Source: Haliotis asinina
Lineage: Eukaryota; Mollusca; Gastropoda; Lepetellida; Haliotidae
Direction: 5' to 3'
Assembly (NCBI RefSeq): GCF_037392515.1
Contig: NC_090281.1
Coordinates: 55,592,753 to 55,656,752 of the forward strand
DNA length: 64,000 nucleotides
Made by a program: the position numbers and the translations under genes. Of the stretch, positions 12,567-27,299 are shown in pieces; position 1 is the stretch's first letter; each line of letters begins with the position of its first letter. Below the pieces are notes generated by a model. The model was not told where the DNA came from. It did not search any database and worked only from the letters and a program-made list of their open reading frames with translations.

Positions 12567-13466
12567 CGGGCAAAAGAAACTTATCACTTTTAAATTTAAG
12601 CTTTCGCAATTACAGATACTACCACAAAGTGCAATATTTTAGAAAACATCCGTCAAAACACATTCTATGGCCGAGTAGCAACGCACAAGTCCATGGTTAA
12701 GTGAATTTCCTGCGGTCAAGAAAACTTAAAAAAGACAGGATAAATGGACTTTGCTGAAAATACACGTGCACAATTGTTGCATAACTGCAGATGTGGAACA
12801 GGACAACCATACAGTATCAGAAAGAACATCACAGAAACGACGAGACTTTCATAAGCCGTATTTGACAGGGCCATTGGTGTGGCAGAAATGGTCGCGTCAC
12901 ACCGTCACAGAGTAAGAGTCATGAATTGCTGCCAAGCAACCTTCAGCAACTTGTTGAGCTGTTACAGACAGACAGACAGACAAGACACAAGACCGTTCAA
13001 GAACGAGCTTGTGCACGTCCTCATACCGCCAAGCTCGTAAAAAAATAACTCAACCATCAACGCATTGCCCTGGCCAGCACGATCTCCGGATAAGAATCCG
13101 ACAGATCATCTCTAGCAACATCTGAAGAGACAGTTGAGACAAAGCAATCAACAGCAGCTCGAACATGTTCCCTTGGATCTGTGGCAACGAGTAAAGGTGT
13201 CCTCACACACACAATACTGAAAGCTTGGACAAGTTACATAATGTGACTTGAAACACATCTGGTGAATGATCTGTGATTGCGTAGCATTTCATTTCGACCC
13301 ACTTGTGCTCAGTTCCGTGACCAGATTACTATCGATTGGACATTTGTGATTCTGTTTTATGCTTGGTAAATGGTTAAAATTGTGTTCTAAACGATGTTTG
13401 CATCTTATGTAACTTGGTGTTTTCTGTATGAGCCACACCACCATGGGATAAGTTTCTTTTGCCCGT
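12567..13466 (+). mobile_element. Tc1-like deletion derivative in intron 2 of gene A
   Basis: Terminal repeats CCGGGCAAAAGAAACTTATC (12567-12586) and its inverse with one mismatch (13447-13466) are flanked by TA on both sides, the Tc1 target. Inside, a decayed transposase remnant reads LPWPARSPD followed by NPTDHL and QQQLEHVPLDLWQRVKV. The third catalytic residue position reads Asp and the N-terminal part is lost. Confidence 0.85.
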
Positions 13467-13772
13467 TAGTGTAGTTTCACCGTGTTGCTTATGAAAGTAT
13501 TTGCTTACTTCTGATGTTTGTCTAGGCGACATGACATCATATTGTTATCGATGTATCAACTTGATTTCAGTATCATCAACCGTGAAATACCCCGACATGG
13601 CTCCCTGGTGATGGTCGTTGCTGTAGTCTTGATCTTCGTCTTTCTCTGTTGCCTCCTGCCAGAGAGAAGATCGTTCCAACAGCGAGAAATGAGGAGAGAC
13701 AACCAGCGTAACATGTTACAATCAAACTGCATAACTCCAACAATCAGTTATATAGACAAATGGAAGACTTAA

Positions 13773-14500
<728 letters not shown>

Positions 14501-15355
14501 GAACTGAAGATCAGCAGACCGGGAAATCGGAGATTCGATTACACCTTAGACTGACTAGTTTCAGACGTATGACACTGAACAGCAACAGAGATGCAAGTTT
14601 CCAAAAAAATGAAATCTCACAAAAATAAGTGTACGTGTTTATTGAACATTCATGGTAAAGTGACAAAACAGTCACACTTCAGTTTCTTTTGCTGTCCAGT
14701 ATAAAAGATGATGCGCTGCTCGAGGGTTATATAAGTTCGGTGGATATACAGCTTCTTCATGAAAATATATGCGACGTTCCGGTGGAGATAATATCCCTAT
14801 CTTGCCGTCTCAGGTAACACTACTAAAAAGGGGTGTACATCAGGGGGTCTTCATACTGTCCAGGCACCTTGTGTTTGGAATTACTGAAGCAGTCAGGCAT
14901 GTTAAACAAGTAAACAATGGGATTAGTTGGGGGTCGCCTGGTAATCTGTCCCTGGGCCGTGAGTTAAGTTCAGTCACAGTCATGAGACAACCCCTTTCCT
15001 TAAAACAACATCACTAATCCTAATCCCCTTCAGGCTGTCTGCACAGTGAGAATAAACCTACATCAGACCGTATCACCTTCCACATTCCTTTTAAATTGTT
15101 TAGTAGCAGTGTATATTGTTATTTGCTTTCACCGAGTTTTAGTGGAAGGTAAATAAGCAACTGGTAAAATGTTCAGACCAAGTGTGATATCATTTGTATT
15201 GTGCAGCTACCAGGGTTATACCAACACTGACCATGTCTGTCACTGCTGTTGTTGACCATGTAATTGTATTTCGTAGTGGTCTTTTTTGTAAAACTGTGTG
15301 TTTCAACGTATACTGTAAACACTTCATCAGTCGTGTGTGGTTTTGTACTGCAGTG
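14501..15355. other. Intergenic, no gene seen
   Basis: The 82-codon ORF at 14769-15017 has no motif and no splice context. Nothing else stands out. Confidence 0.45.
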
Positions 15356-15516
15356 AGTGAGATAAGTTTTACGCCGCTCTTAACAACATTTCAGGAATCT
15401 TACAGCGGGGAACACCAGAAATTGGCTTCAAACATTGTACACATGTGGCGAATCAAAGCCGGGCCATCGGGGTGACGAGTTACCGTTCCAGTCACTAGAC
15501 TACCCCACCGCCCCGT
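15356..15516 (-). repeat. SINE family 2 copy
   Basis: Tail TTTTACGCCGCTCTTAACAAC at the left, CACATGTGGCGAATC in the middle, and head TAGACTACCCCACCGCCCC at the right. Confidence 0.88.
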
Positions 15517-16065
15517 TATTTACTGTAACGTATGTTTTAGTTTTGGATTGCGCTTGGTCAGTAAAGTACGTATTACAATACTTTTGAATTTTGAGACCTT
15601 TTACTTTTGCCTGGATTCGTGTCCAAAATCTCAGAGTGCGTCAAGAGATCGCTGGCCCAAGGAGTCAGCGATCTAACCCCCTCAGCCAGTCTGACAGCTA
15701 ACACTCCCTGGACACCGATCCTCATATGGGTTGGTGGAGGTCAGTTCTAAGCCGGATCTTTCGGGAAGTCAGTTTTAGACTTGTATACAAGTAACATTAT
15801 CTCACATTAACTTCTCAGAACATATGGCGGTCGTAAATAGAACTGTGTCGTTGTGAAACTGTGTGTTACCATTGTTGATTTCCCACAGATATTATCCCAT
15901 TATTCTCCAGAATTCAAGAAACAAATACCTGTACCTGCAAAAGAACATACAATAAAATATATAGATATAAGCAACAATGTAAATCTAAATGAATATCAAT
16001 GGTCCCACTGGATTTGCTGGATGAGATAACAATGGAGACATTCTCCCTCTCGTGCTGTACTGGGG
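15517..16065. other. Intergenic, no gene seen
   Basis: No ORF or repeat that I can support. Confidence 0.4.
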
Positions 16066-16209
16066 TGGAGGGGTAGCCTGGCGGTTAAAGCGTTCGCTCG
16101 TCACACCGATTTTACGTGTTCATTTCCTTACATGGGTTCTTTAAGCGAAACCTATGTCTGGTGTTCCCCGATATTGCTGGAAAAATGCTAAAAGCGGCTT
16201 AAAAACCAT
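16066..16209 (+). repeat. SINE family 2 copy
   Basis: GGGTAGCCTGGCGGTTAAAG (A box), ACGTGTTCATTTCC (B box, worn) and the tail GATATTGCTGGAAAAATGCT in order. Confidence 0.88.
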
Positions 16210-16224
16210 ACACATTTAACTCTG

Positions 16225-16446
16225 AACACGGGATCTTTACCCGTGAAGATCCGAGTTGAAAATGATGTTCAGTAACGGATGCTTGTCGTAAGCGGCGACT
16301 AACGGGACTAGGTGACATGTCATGTATCTCATTAGCGTAGATCGATGCTCAAGTTGTCGAGCTATCCCAGACTCGATTATTTAGAGACCGACACCAGAAA
16401 GCTGGAATATTGCTGAGTGCGGCGTAAAACTAATCTCACTAACTCA
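16225..16446 (+). repeat. SINE family 1 copy (sense)
   Basis: Runs from CCCGTGAAGATCCGAGTT to GGAATATTGCTGAGTGCGGC and GTAAAACTAATCTCACTAACTC, the CTCA-type tail. Confidence 0.88.
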
Positions 16447-16654
16447 CCAGCTTTTCTTTAAGCGAGTTTCATACTCGGACCGAAATTTTCTTATGTTTGG
16501 GCATAAAGAGCCATTCAGATACTTCGTACCGACTCCTTACCGACCAGTCCTTGGTGTATCCCCTAGTCTGTGACTGTTGAACACGTATAGCAGTAACAGA
16601 CATCCAAGAGCATCATCATCGTCGACTTCACGAAGCAAGGGAGTTAGCTATCTG

Positions 16655-16806
16655 TTGAGTGAGTGAGTCTAGTTTTATGCCGCACTCAGCAATATTCCAG
16701 CTATGTGGGGGCGGTCTGCTCACACAAATCGAGCCTTGACCAGATAATCCAGTGATCAGCAACAAGAGCATCGATGACATGTGTCAACCAAGTCAGCGAG
16801 CCTGGG
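16655..16806 (-). repeat. SINE family 1 copy, partial
   Basis: (GTGA)n, TTTTATGCCGCACTCAGCAA and GTGTCAACCAAGTCAGCGAG are present; the distal half is missing. Confidence 0.88.
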
Positions 16807-17141
16807 ATGGTCAGGATGGGATGGTTAGGATTTTAACATTTTGTTTCCGAAACAGTTTTCATGAAAATAGTCGTCCTCATATTTAAAACAAACAAAAACG
16901 TTTCACCGCGCAAAGTGGAGTATTTGCAAAGTACTCACTCACTCTCACTAACCCACCCACCGCAAATCAGGGTAACATACTGTAGGTTTAAAAGTTTATT
17001 CTTTGTGAAAAGCTATTCAGCAGAGAGGCCACAGTTATGTTTTCCAGTATGTTTATCGGTGGGGTTTCTAGTGTGGACGCAATGCCCCATGATGTCATTC
17101 TTTTAATTCTGCAATAGATATATTTACATCTGACACTACCA

Positions 17142-17148
17142 TATATAG
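17142..17148 (+). promoter_or_regulatory. Probable TATA box of gene B
   Basis: TATATAG lies 56-62 bp upstream of the start codon. The block TCTGACACTAC before it and GATCGGTTCTTACA after it are conserved upstream of gene A. Confidence 0.6.
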
Positions 17149-17203
17149 ATCGGTTCTTACACCTACGTTTACGTCCTGTTTGTTTAAATCAGTCATCAAC
17201 ACC

Positions 17204-20989
<3,786 letters not shown>

Positions 20990-20999
20990 AATACTCAGT

Positions 21000-22194
21000 A
21001 CTTTTTTAAAAAAATGTGTTAACCTGATTTAAACAATAGTTAGTAATGCTGAGGTGGTGTGGGCTTGTCCTGGTCACTTGCCCGATACATGTGTTTGTTA
21101 TGGTATTTCAAGAAAACATAAGATGCTTAAATTCCAGATAAACTGGTCACGTATACACGATTCATATACAGCACTCTAAGTACAGACACCATAATAACGA
21201 AGTGTGTGATATAACGAACGTGTATTTTTTTTTTTTGGTTTTGTTTTGGGGTTTGTTTTTGTTTTGTTTGGTTTTTTTTTGTTGTTTGGTTTTTTTCGCT
21301 TGTTTGTATTTGTGCGTGTGTGTGTGCGTGCGCGCGCGTTTGGTTTAGTCTTGGTAACTTCATTGGCACATCCAGACGGGGTAGGGGGTTGGGTGTGCAT
21401 CTACCCTTTTGTTCTGAAAAGGGCCACTGAAAACGGGTGAAAATTTAGTGTTCACTCCCTCTTTCTCAAGAATGTGCACCGTGACAACACCCCAACCTTA
21501 CCCCTGTTCTCAAGAAGCCCTATCCGTTTCTGCACACGTCCTCTGTTTTATACGAAATGTTTGCAACGAACTAAGGTTATGGTGAATTAATACTAGTGGC
21601 CCACTTGAGTCAGTACTAATCGTAGTTCACTGTATGTTGCTATACACTGATCTCTAAATAGCTTCACCTTTAATTGTGTGAAGTGACGCGGTGCTTCTAT
21701 ATGCACACCTGATTGTTGATTGTGAGAAACTCGTAGAAACACATTGCAGTGACGGAACAAGTATACGGCAGCAGTGTCTGCGACAGGAATAGCGTTTGAG
21801 GCTGGCGTTGTCATCTACCCATAGTCAGTTGTGTCCGGACAAATACACTTCCTCTTTAAGGTGTTTCATTTGATTGGGTTGAAGCTATGATCTTGTAAGA
21901 GATTGTGTGAGTGCTTGAGGTGTGTAATCAATGTTTGAACAATATGGTGATGATATCACAGTATGATATGACACGTGTCAATATGTTGTGGGATTAGAGA
22001 TCGATGGGTTGATCACAAGATTTACTTGACCACAGGAGCACTTGAGTGGCACCTACACGTTAAATATTCACAAAACGTGCTTCACTCTTAATATTCAACT
22101 GGGATAATTTACAGACGTTTCTATGAACACGGACTTATGTAGTATCTTAAAGATATTTTGCAGTTACCACTCACTTCATTTTTGTTTGTACAGG
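21000..22194. other. 3' flank of gene B, shared with gene A
   Basis: Contains a T/G-only tract with poly-T and GGGG runs at 21226-21345. The stretch 21650-21990 aligns with 14195-14500 after gene A. ORFs in the T/G tract are artefacts. Confidence 0.55.
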
Positions 22195-22443
22195 TTGTTT
22201 GGGGTTTTTTTTGTTTTGGTTTGGTTTTTGTTGTTGTTGTTGTTGTTGTTTTTGTTGTGTGTTTTTTTGTGTGTGTTTTTTTTCTTTGTTTTTTTTTTTG
22301 TTTTGTTTTTTGTTTGTTGTTGTTGTTTGTTGTTGTTGTTTGTTTTGTTTTTTTGGTTTTTTTGTTTGTTTGTTTGTTTGGGTTTTTTTTTGGGGGGGGT
22401 GTTTTGTTTTGTGGGGTTTTTTTGTGTTTGCTGTTGTTGTTTT
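22195..22443. repeat. T/G-only low-complexity tract
   Basis: Nearly 250 bases with fewer than five A or C. It mixes TTG, TTTG and long T runs with one G8 run, giving strong strand asymmetry. Confidence 0.95.
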
Positions 22444-22987
22444 AACTTAGAAATGGTTATATGTTTCTGTGTATGTATACTATAAACTATTCATCAATAT
22501 CGTGTGGATATTTACTTTAACATGTCCTATATTTGGGGACACTTTGAGCATGCAATCCTCCGAAATACGCGACGGGGCCAGCATACCTCCGGTATCAAAT
22601 TTCCGGTGACAAGAATCAATTCTGGTTCCAAATTGCGCGACCGCCAAATAAGATCGGACCAAGAGTACAACCACACTTTGCTGTCACAGCTGCTGACAGT
22701 CATTAATTTGGGGCTGGTTAAATCGAAAGTTGTTACTGTCAACTGACGCCCACGACATCAAAAGGTATGAAACGTTGTTTGTCACCGGATATACTACGTG
22801 CTGTGACCTTTTTACGGGCCCTTTTCGTGAATGTACACCAGTCATCCCAGTAGCTGCTGGATTCGTCTCGTAAATTCAAAAGGTGTTACTTTGTTTTCAC
22901 CAACATATAACCCCTAGAAGTACTCCAGAGCAGTCTATGCCGGTTCCCAAAAATGTCCACCAGTAACGATTCAGGTGTAGAATTGGT
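22444..22987. other. Intergenic, no gene seen
   Basis: An 80-codon plus-strand ORF (22504-22746) has a mixed composition but no motif, no splice sites I trust and no second copy. Confidence 0.4.
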
Positions 22988-23064
22988 TATTGCTGCGGTC
23001 TGTAGATAATCGAGCCTGATCATGAGCATCGATCTGCGCAAATGGGAACCGATGACCTCCCGTG
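22988..23064 (-). repeat. SINE family 1 fragment
   Basis: GCGGTCTGTAGATAATCGAG and ATGAGCATCGATCTGCGCAA, then CTCCCGTGAAA; internally deleted. Confidence 0.8.
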
Positions 23065-23066
23065 AA

Positions 23067-23326
23067 AGTGAGTGAGTGAGTGAGTGAGTGAGTTTAGTTT
23101 TACGCACTCAGCAATATTCCAGATACATGGCGGCTGTCTGTAAGTAATCGAGTCTGGACCAGAGAATCAAGTGATTAACAGCATGAGCATCGATCTCAAC
23201 GCACGTGTCAACCATGTCAGCGAGCCTGACCACCCGATCCCGTTAGTCGCCCCATACGACAGGCATAGTCGCCTTTTATAACAGGTATGGGTTGCTGAAG
23301 GCCTGTTCTACCTCGGACCTCCACGG
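23067..23326 (-). repeat. SINE family 1, full-length copy
   Basis: Five GTGA units, TTTTACGCACTCAGCAATAT, GAGCATCGATCTC and TTCTACCTCGGACCTCCACG, in order. Confidence 0.93.
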
Positions 23327-23334
23327 GTCCAGTG

Positions 23335-23425
23335 AGCGAATAAGTGACTTTAGTGGTATGCCATTCTCGACAATATTCGAGTTACATGTCAGAGAGCCTG
23401 ACCACCCGATCCAGTTAGTCAACTC
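23335..23425 (-). repeat. SINE family 1 fragment
   Basis: A worn start (GTGACTTTAGTGGTATGCC) joined directly to GAGCCTGACCACCCGATCC. Confidence 0.75.
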
Positions 23426-23667
23426 TATGGCATCTTCACGGGTCTGGTCTTCAGCAAACCTCAGCTTGTCTCAAGTGGCGCTCATCAGTATTAGGTGGTC
23501 AGGCTCAATGTCTCTGTCCATGCATTTCATAGTTTCCAGATTGTGGAAATGAATGCTCATTGTGATCACAACTTTTCACGTGCAAACCAAAAACACAACA
23601 CTGTTTGATTCAAGTTTATGAAGACGAGAACACCTTAAACAGATACCTTCCTAGTTCCGTAACTGGA

Positions 23668-23942
23668 GTGAGTGAGTGAGTGAGTGAGTTTAGTTTTACG
23701 CCGCACTCAGCAATATTACAGCTATATGGCGGCGGTCTGTAAATAATCGAGTCTGGACCAGACAATCCAGTGATCAACAACATGAGCATCGATCTGCGCA
23801 ATTGGGAACCGATGACATGCGTCAACCAAGTCAGCGAGCCTGACCACCCGATCCCGTTAGTCGCCTCTGACGACAAGCATAGTCGCCTTTTATGGCAAGC
23901 ATGGGTTGCTGAAGGCCTATTCTACCCCGGGACCTTCACGGG
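23668..23942 (-). repeat. SINE family 1, best-preserved copy
   Basis: About 275 bp and close to the consensus of all copies here. From the minus strand it starts CCCGTGAAGGTCCCGGGG, contains GTCAGGCTCGCTGACTTGG and GGTTCCCAATTGCGC (weakly like pol III boxes), and ends GGCGTAAAACTAAACTCACT plus a CTCA-repeat tail. About 27 copies and fragments lie in this window. The final 35 bp before the tail are shared with family 2. Confidence 0.95.
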
Positions 23943-24202
23943 TATCCGTAACTGGAAGACAAAGAAAACGATAATTACATTTTGTCAGCTATGAGGCATT
24001 GAACAAGACATTGAGTTACGACGAGTAATATAAACACTCATTAAAACCGTTTGTTCATATTAGGATTAGTCAACGTGATGTTCAGAAAATTCCGAAATGA
24101 CGGTAGACAAACCTAATAATTTAAGCAGACAAATCTGGGAGTCGAACCCATGACCAAACGGATGCACTCAATATAGTATCAGATAAGACGATATGGCCAC
24201 CT

Positions 24203-24445
24203 ATGCAGCCTGTACTAGCTGAGGGAATGAATCTAACAGAGGACCTTTCTGCTGACACACTTGAACTGTCTCAAGTTAAGCCCTCTGCTGACATACCTGA
24301 ACTGTCTCTAGTGGAGCATTCTGCTGACACACCTGAACAGTCTTTAATGGGGACTTCTGCTCAGATACCTGCACATGAAGCCCAGTTGTCGATACCTGTA
24401 AGGGGGATGCCTCCTCTTCCTGGCAGCGCCTTCAACGAACAGTAG
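24203..24445 (+). CDS. Small ORF with four 12-residue repeats, function unknown
   Basis: 80 codons from ATG to TAG. Residues 16-63 are four tandem 12-residue units beginning SADTLELS, SADIPELS, SADTPEQS and SAQIPAHE. DNA changes between units are spread so that the amino-acid pattern SADxPExSL is kept. It is acidic and serine-rich with no signal peptide or membrane span. A SINE fragment follows the stop at once and an upstream tRNA-like GAGTCGAACCC lies at 24139, so this may be a captured gene fragment or an exon with lost partners. I have no family to offer. Confidence 0.3.
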   Translation: MQPVLAEGMNLTEDLSADTLELSQVKPSADIPELSLVEHSADTPEQSLMGTSAQIPAHEAQLSIPVRGMPPLPGSAFNEQ

Positions 24446-24446
24446 T

Positions 24447-24580
24447 GACATTTTGTTGTGCCAACCAAGTCAGCGAGCATGATCACTCGATCCCGCAAGT
24501 CGCTTCTTACGACAAGCAAAATCGCCTTTTGTGGCAAGTAAGGGTTGCTGAAGATATATTTTACCCCGGATCTTCAAGGG
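24447..24580 (-). repeat. SINE family 1 fragment
   Basis: GCCAACCAAGTCAGCGAGCA through TTTTACCCCGGATCTTCAAG. Confidence 0.88.
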
Positions 24581-24681
24581 GCACTTATACAAGATACGCA
24601 CCGGTCAAGTGTTTGGGCAGATCATCACGCTGCGGATGCGATGAGGACCCAAGAGGTTGTACATAGAATTGGTTATATTAG

Positions 24682-24790
24682 TCAGCGAGTGAGTAAGGTT
24701 GTGCGCCGCTTTGACCAAAATACCACAGTCGTGGACCCCAGAAATGTGCTTTACATATTGTACCCATGTGGGGAATCAAACCTCTTCTCT
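24682..24790 (-). repeat. SINE family 2 fragment
   Basis: GTGCGCCGCTTTGACCAAAAT then TACCCATGTGGGGAATCAAA; the tRNA-like head is lost. Confidence 0.8.
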
Positions 24791-25569
24791 TCTGTGCCAT
24801 TCTGGACTTAAAACAGATTGAATCTATGTATAAATTATATGAAATGATAATTTATGATTGAAAATTAAACAAAATATGTGACTGAATGTTGAAATTATTA
24901 GATCAGGTCTGTAAACTCAGTTTTTCCACTCCCGTGACTTAGGTTGTTTAGCAGGGAATGGATCAAACATTTTGATAAAATGTTTTATTCCTACCAAATG
25001 GGTTTCAAAGAATAATTAATATGGTGTGAAGCAGGAGATAAAAAAACTTAAGCACTATTACATGTTTCACCTTTCTAACCTTTGGTTGAGGGGTAGTAAA
25101 ATCCCGTTATTTGTTGAAATTAACTGCTTTTTGCATGTTCTGAAGTACAATGAAAACTTCTGTTTCTTTCTGGTGTCTGAAGTCGCATGAATGGTCTCCC
25201 TCCTGCGACTTTGACAGAGATTTTTCAGTACTCTGAACCAACCATCTTATTCAAGGATGTAGCTACCGTCCGCTGACGCTGTAGAAAGCCGTCATTTTGG
25301 TTAAGATACATCTACCTCAATCTTCACAGTTGTGTTTGTCTTTTAAAATGAGATGGGTTTTCCAACTATATATTTCCACTATGTACCAAAGTGGAGAAGC
25401 TTCAGTTCAGTGGCGTACATTTTATCCTCGATAATGTCCAGGGTATACGTCCCAATAAAAACTTCACTAGAATAGAAGAGATTTATCATGGCATATAGCC
25501 TGGAGATTATCGAGCGAGGATGCATACATGTATGCTCATAGCAGTCATTGCATGTGCTAAAAAGGCTTA
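24791..25569. other. Intergenic, no gene seen
   Basis: AT-rich, no ORF above 60 codons with content, no repeat recognised. Confidence 0.45.
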
Positions 25570-25890
25570 AAAAGGAGTAAGAATATACCGGAGGAATAAG
25601 AGTATACTGGAGGAGTGAAATATACCAAAGAGGTAAGAATAAACTGGAGGAGTTTGAATATACTGGAGGAACAGGATGATACTGGAGGAGTTAAAATGTA
25701 CTTGAGGAATAAGAATATACTGGAGAAGTATGGATACACTGGAGGAGTAAGAATATACTGGAGGAGTTTGAATATACTGGAGGAACAAGATTATACTGGA
25801 GGAGTAACAATATACCATGAGTTCGGATATACTGGAGGAACAAGATTATACTGGAGGAGTAAGAATATACTGAAGAAGTAAAATTATACC
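25570..25890. repeat. Minisatellite, ATACTGGAGGAGTAAGA-type units
   Basis: Tandem 15-18 bp units built from ATACTGGAGGA with variable GTAAGA, GTTTGA or ACAAGATT linkers, about 17 in a row. Unit lengths are multiples of 3, hence the spurious ORFs on both strands. Confidence 0.9.
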
Positions 25891-26770
25891 CCGAACCTTT
25901 GTGTCCCTCGAAACGAAAGAAGTCGTTCTCAATATATTCTTGTTTGTCAGCGAAATATATGTTAAATTTGCTATGTAAATGCAAAAATTCGGTCAATCTT
26001 TGATAACAGATGCACCGCACGATTCTTATTTATCATTGTCTAGTAACCTCATTTCTTTCAAGTACGTATCCTCAAAATATCCCATATATTCTCACCTGGC
26101 CATCCGCATCCATACACCCCATGCGCTCGTCAGACGAAAAATTCAGGATATCTTGTTCAACGCCATCATATTTTTTATGGAAACGATTTGTTCCATACTC
26201 CATGACGTTGCTTGTGACAGTGTGACATCATGCTATCACAATGTCATCTTGTTTTAGTGGCTGTAATTATTCAATAGGGAACTGCATATTGCATTAGGCA
26301 TACATGCCCATACCAGGACCTGTTCTATTGTCATTATTATCATATAGCATTGAAATAGAATAATAATTATAGTTACAATCATAGTCAGGGTAATTTACAC
26401 TCAATTAATCAAAATAGTTAGGTATATTAGTGACTTACTTTGTTTTGGCATGCAACTTTTGTGACTCATGTTTTTCCACAGAAACTTGTGCCGACTTAGG
26501 TCATTTTGGCAGATAACGAAGAAGATGAACAAGATTTTGTTCAATAAATGTTGAAATATTACTGAAAACTCGTGTAACGACTCATAATCCTTCATTGTAT
26601 GTTTCATGTTGTGATTTAAGCCTATTTCCGCCTCGCTATCTATAGTAAAAATGAAAATACTGTTTTTCGTCTCTCCTGTAAGGTTGAAAAAAAATGTTTT
26701 GGCATGCAACCCTCATTGTGTGCCATCAGCTACATAAATATGTCTTGTTTGTACATTACTGGCAACTAAC
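25891..26770. other. Intergenic, no gene seen
   Basis: Contains a direct repeat TTTTGGCATGCAAC at 26444 and 26698, about 254 bp apart. ORFs here (up to 109 codons) have no recognisable content. Confidence 0.4.
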
Positions 26771-26861
26771 TGTAAGTTCTCTAGTAATTGTTGCTAAGAA
26801 TTTTAGCATGTATTAATTTGAAGGTAATAATTGGGATCGGGGAACGGGAGGAACTCTTACC
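26771..26861 (+). mobile_element. Half copy of the 207-bp inverted-repeat element
   Basis: CTCTAGTAATTGTTG, AATTTTAGCATGTATTAATTT and GGGGAACGGGAGGAACTCTT match, in inverted orientation, the left halves of the elements at 38894 and 49823. The other half is absent. Confidence 0.65.
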
Positions 26862-27299
26862 GAGTGAGGGAGTTACAGCTCAGGTAAACATTCAGCAGTA
26901 AAAAATATAAGTGCAACTCGGATGAGGAGTCAGTACAATCAAATATTGAAAAGTTTGTGGACAATAAAACATTTTACAGTCATGAAAATAAGTGTGATAA
27001 ATGTGAACATTAAACTACTGCAAATTAACGGCACTGCTAGCTGTCTTTCCCCACTCCGTCCAAGTCTGGGATCCTTGTGTTGTGGTTGCACATCCAGAGC
27101 ACGTGCCGCACGTGCCAGAACACATTCCCATGCACCCCGTTTCAAGCCAAGTCAGGAAATAACTTGCATGTCTTTTTTCCATGACAATTGTCAGCAAGGA
27201 AGTCTAGGTCTACGCCACTTTTTGCAATATTTAAGCAATATCCTTTTTCATTAGTTTGGAAAGGGTTATCCCCCTTTGTTTACTCGCCGCAGAGGACAG
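26862..27299. other. Intergenic, no gene seen
   Basis: Two overlapping CACGTG-rich bases groups (GCACGTGCCGCACGTGCC at about 27098) recall the promoters of genes C and D, but no TATA box, donor or signal-peptide exon follows. Confidence 0.4.

Larger units (their letters stand above)
8600..13772 (+). pseudogene. Gene A: small membrane protein, tandem duplicate of gene B, probably broken
   Basis: I do not recognise the family. Exon 1 (8600-8638) encodes MVYSIVFAGVLLL, a good signal-peptide core; exon 2 (10147-10195) encodes VSGHTTPDLNPATNDT; exon 3 (13577-13772) carries a membrane segment ending CCLLPERRSF. Each exon has GT/AG borders and aligns with gene B. Exon 2 ends in phase 1, but exon 3 is one base shorter than in B before the shared GACATGGC, so the normal join runs into TGA after 13 codons and yields a 42-residue peptide. 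No other AG restores the phase. An upstream in-frame ATG at 8579 exists, but the 8600 ATG is the one aligned with B. Copy A is thus a pseudogene, a truncated secreted peptide, or a base error in the assembly. Intron 2 carries an LTR copy, a hairpin element, a CA repeat and a Tc1 derivative. Confidence 0.6.

Noticed and set aside
22123-22485. Phe/Cys/Val-rich hydrophobic ORFs resembling membrane proteins
   Set aside because: T/G-only low-complexity DNA.
24130-24160. tRNA gene suggested by GAGTCGAACCC
   Set aside because: No cloverleaf or A-box partner at the right distance; likely a tRNA-derived SINE scrap. The same holds at 30490 and 42745.
25557-26020. Tyr/Ser-rich and Gly-rich ORFs
   Set aside because: Frames of the ATACTGGAGGA minisatellite.
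27050-27130. Third C/D-type promoter suggested by doubled CACGTG
   Set aside because: No TATA box, donor or signal-peptide exon follows; only the two palindromes agree.
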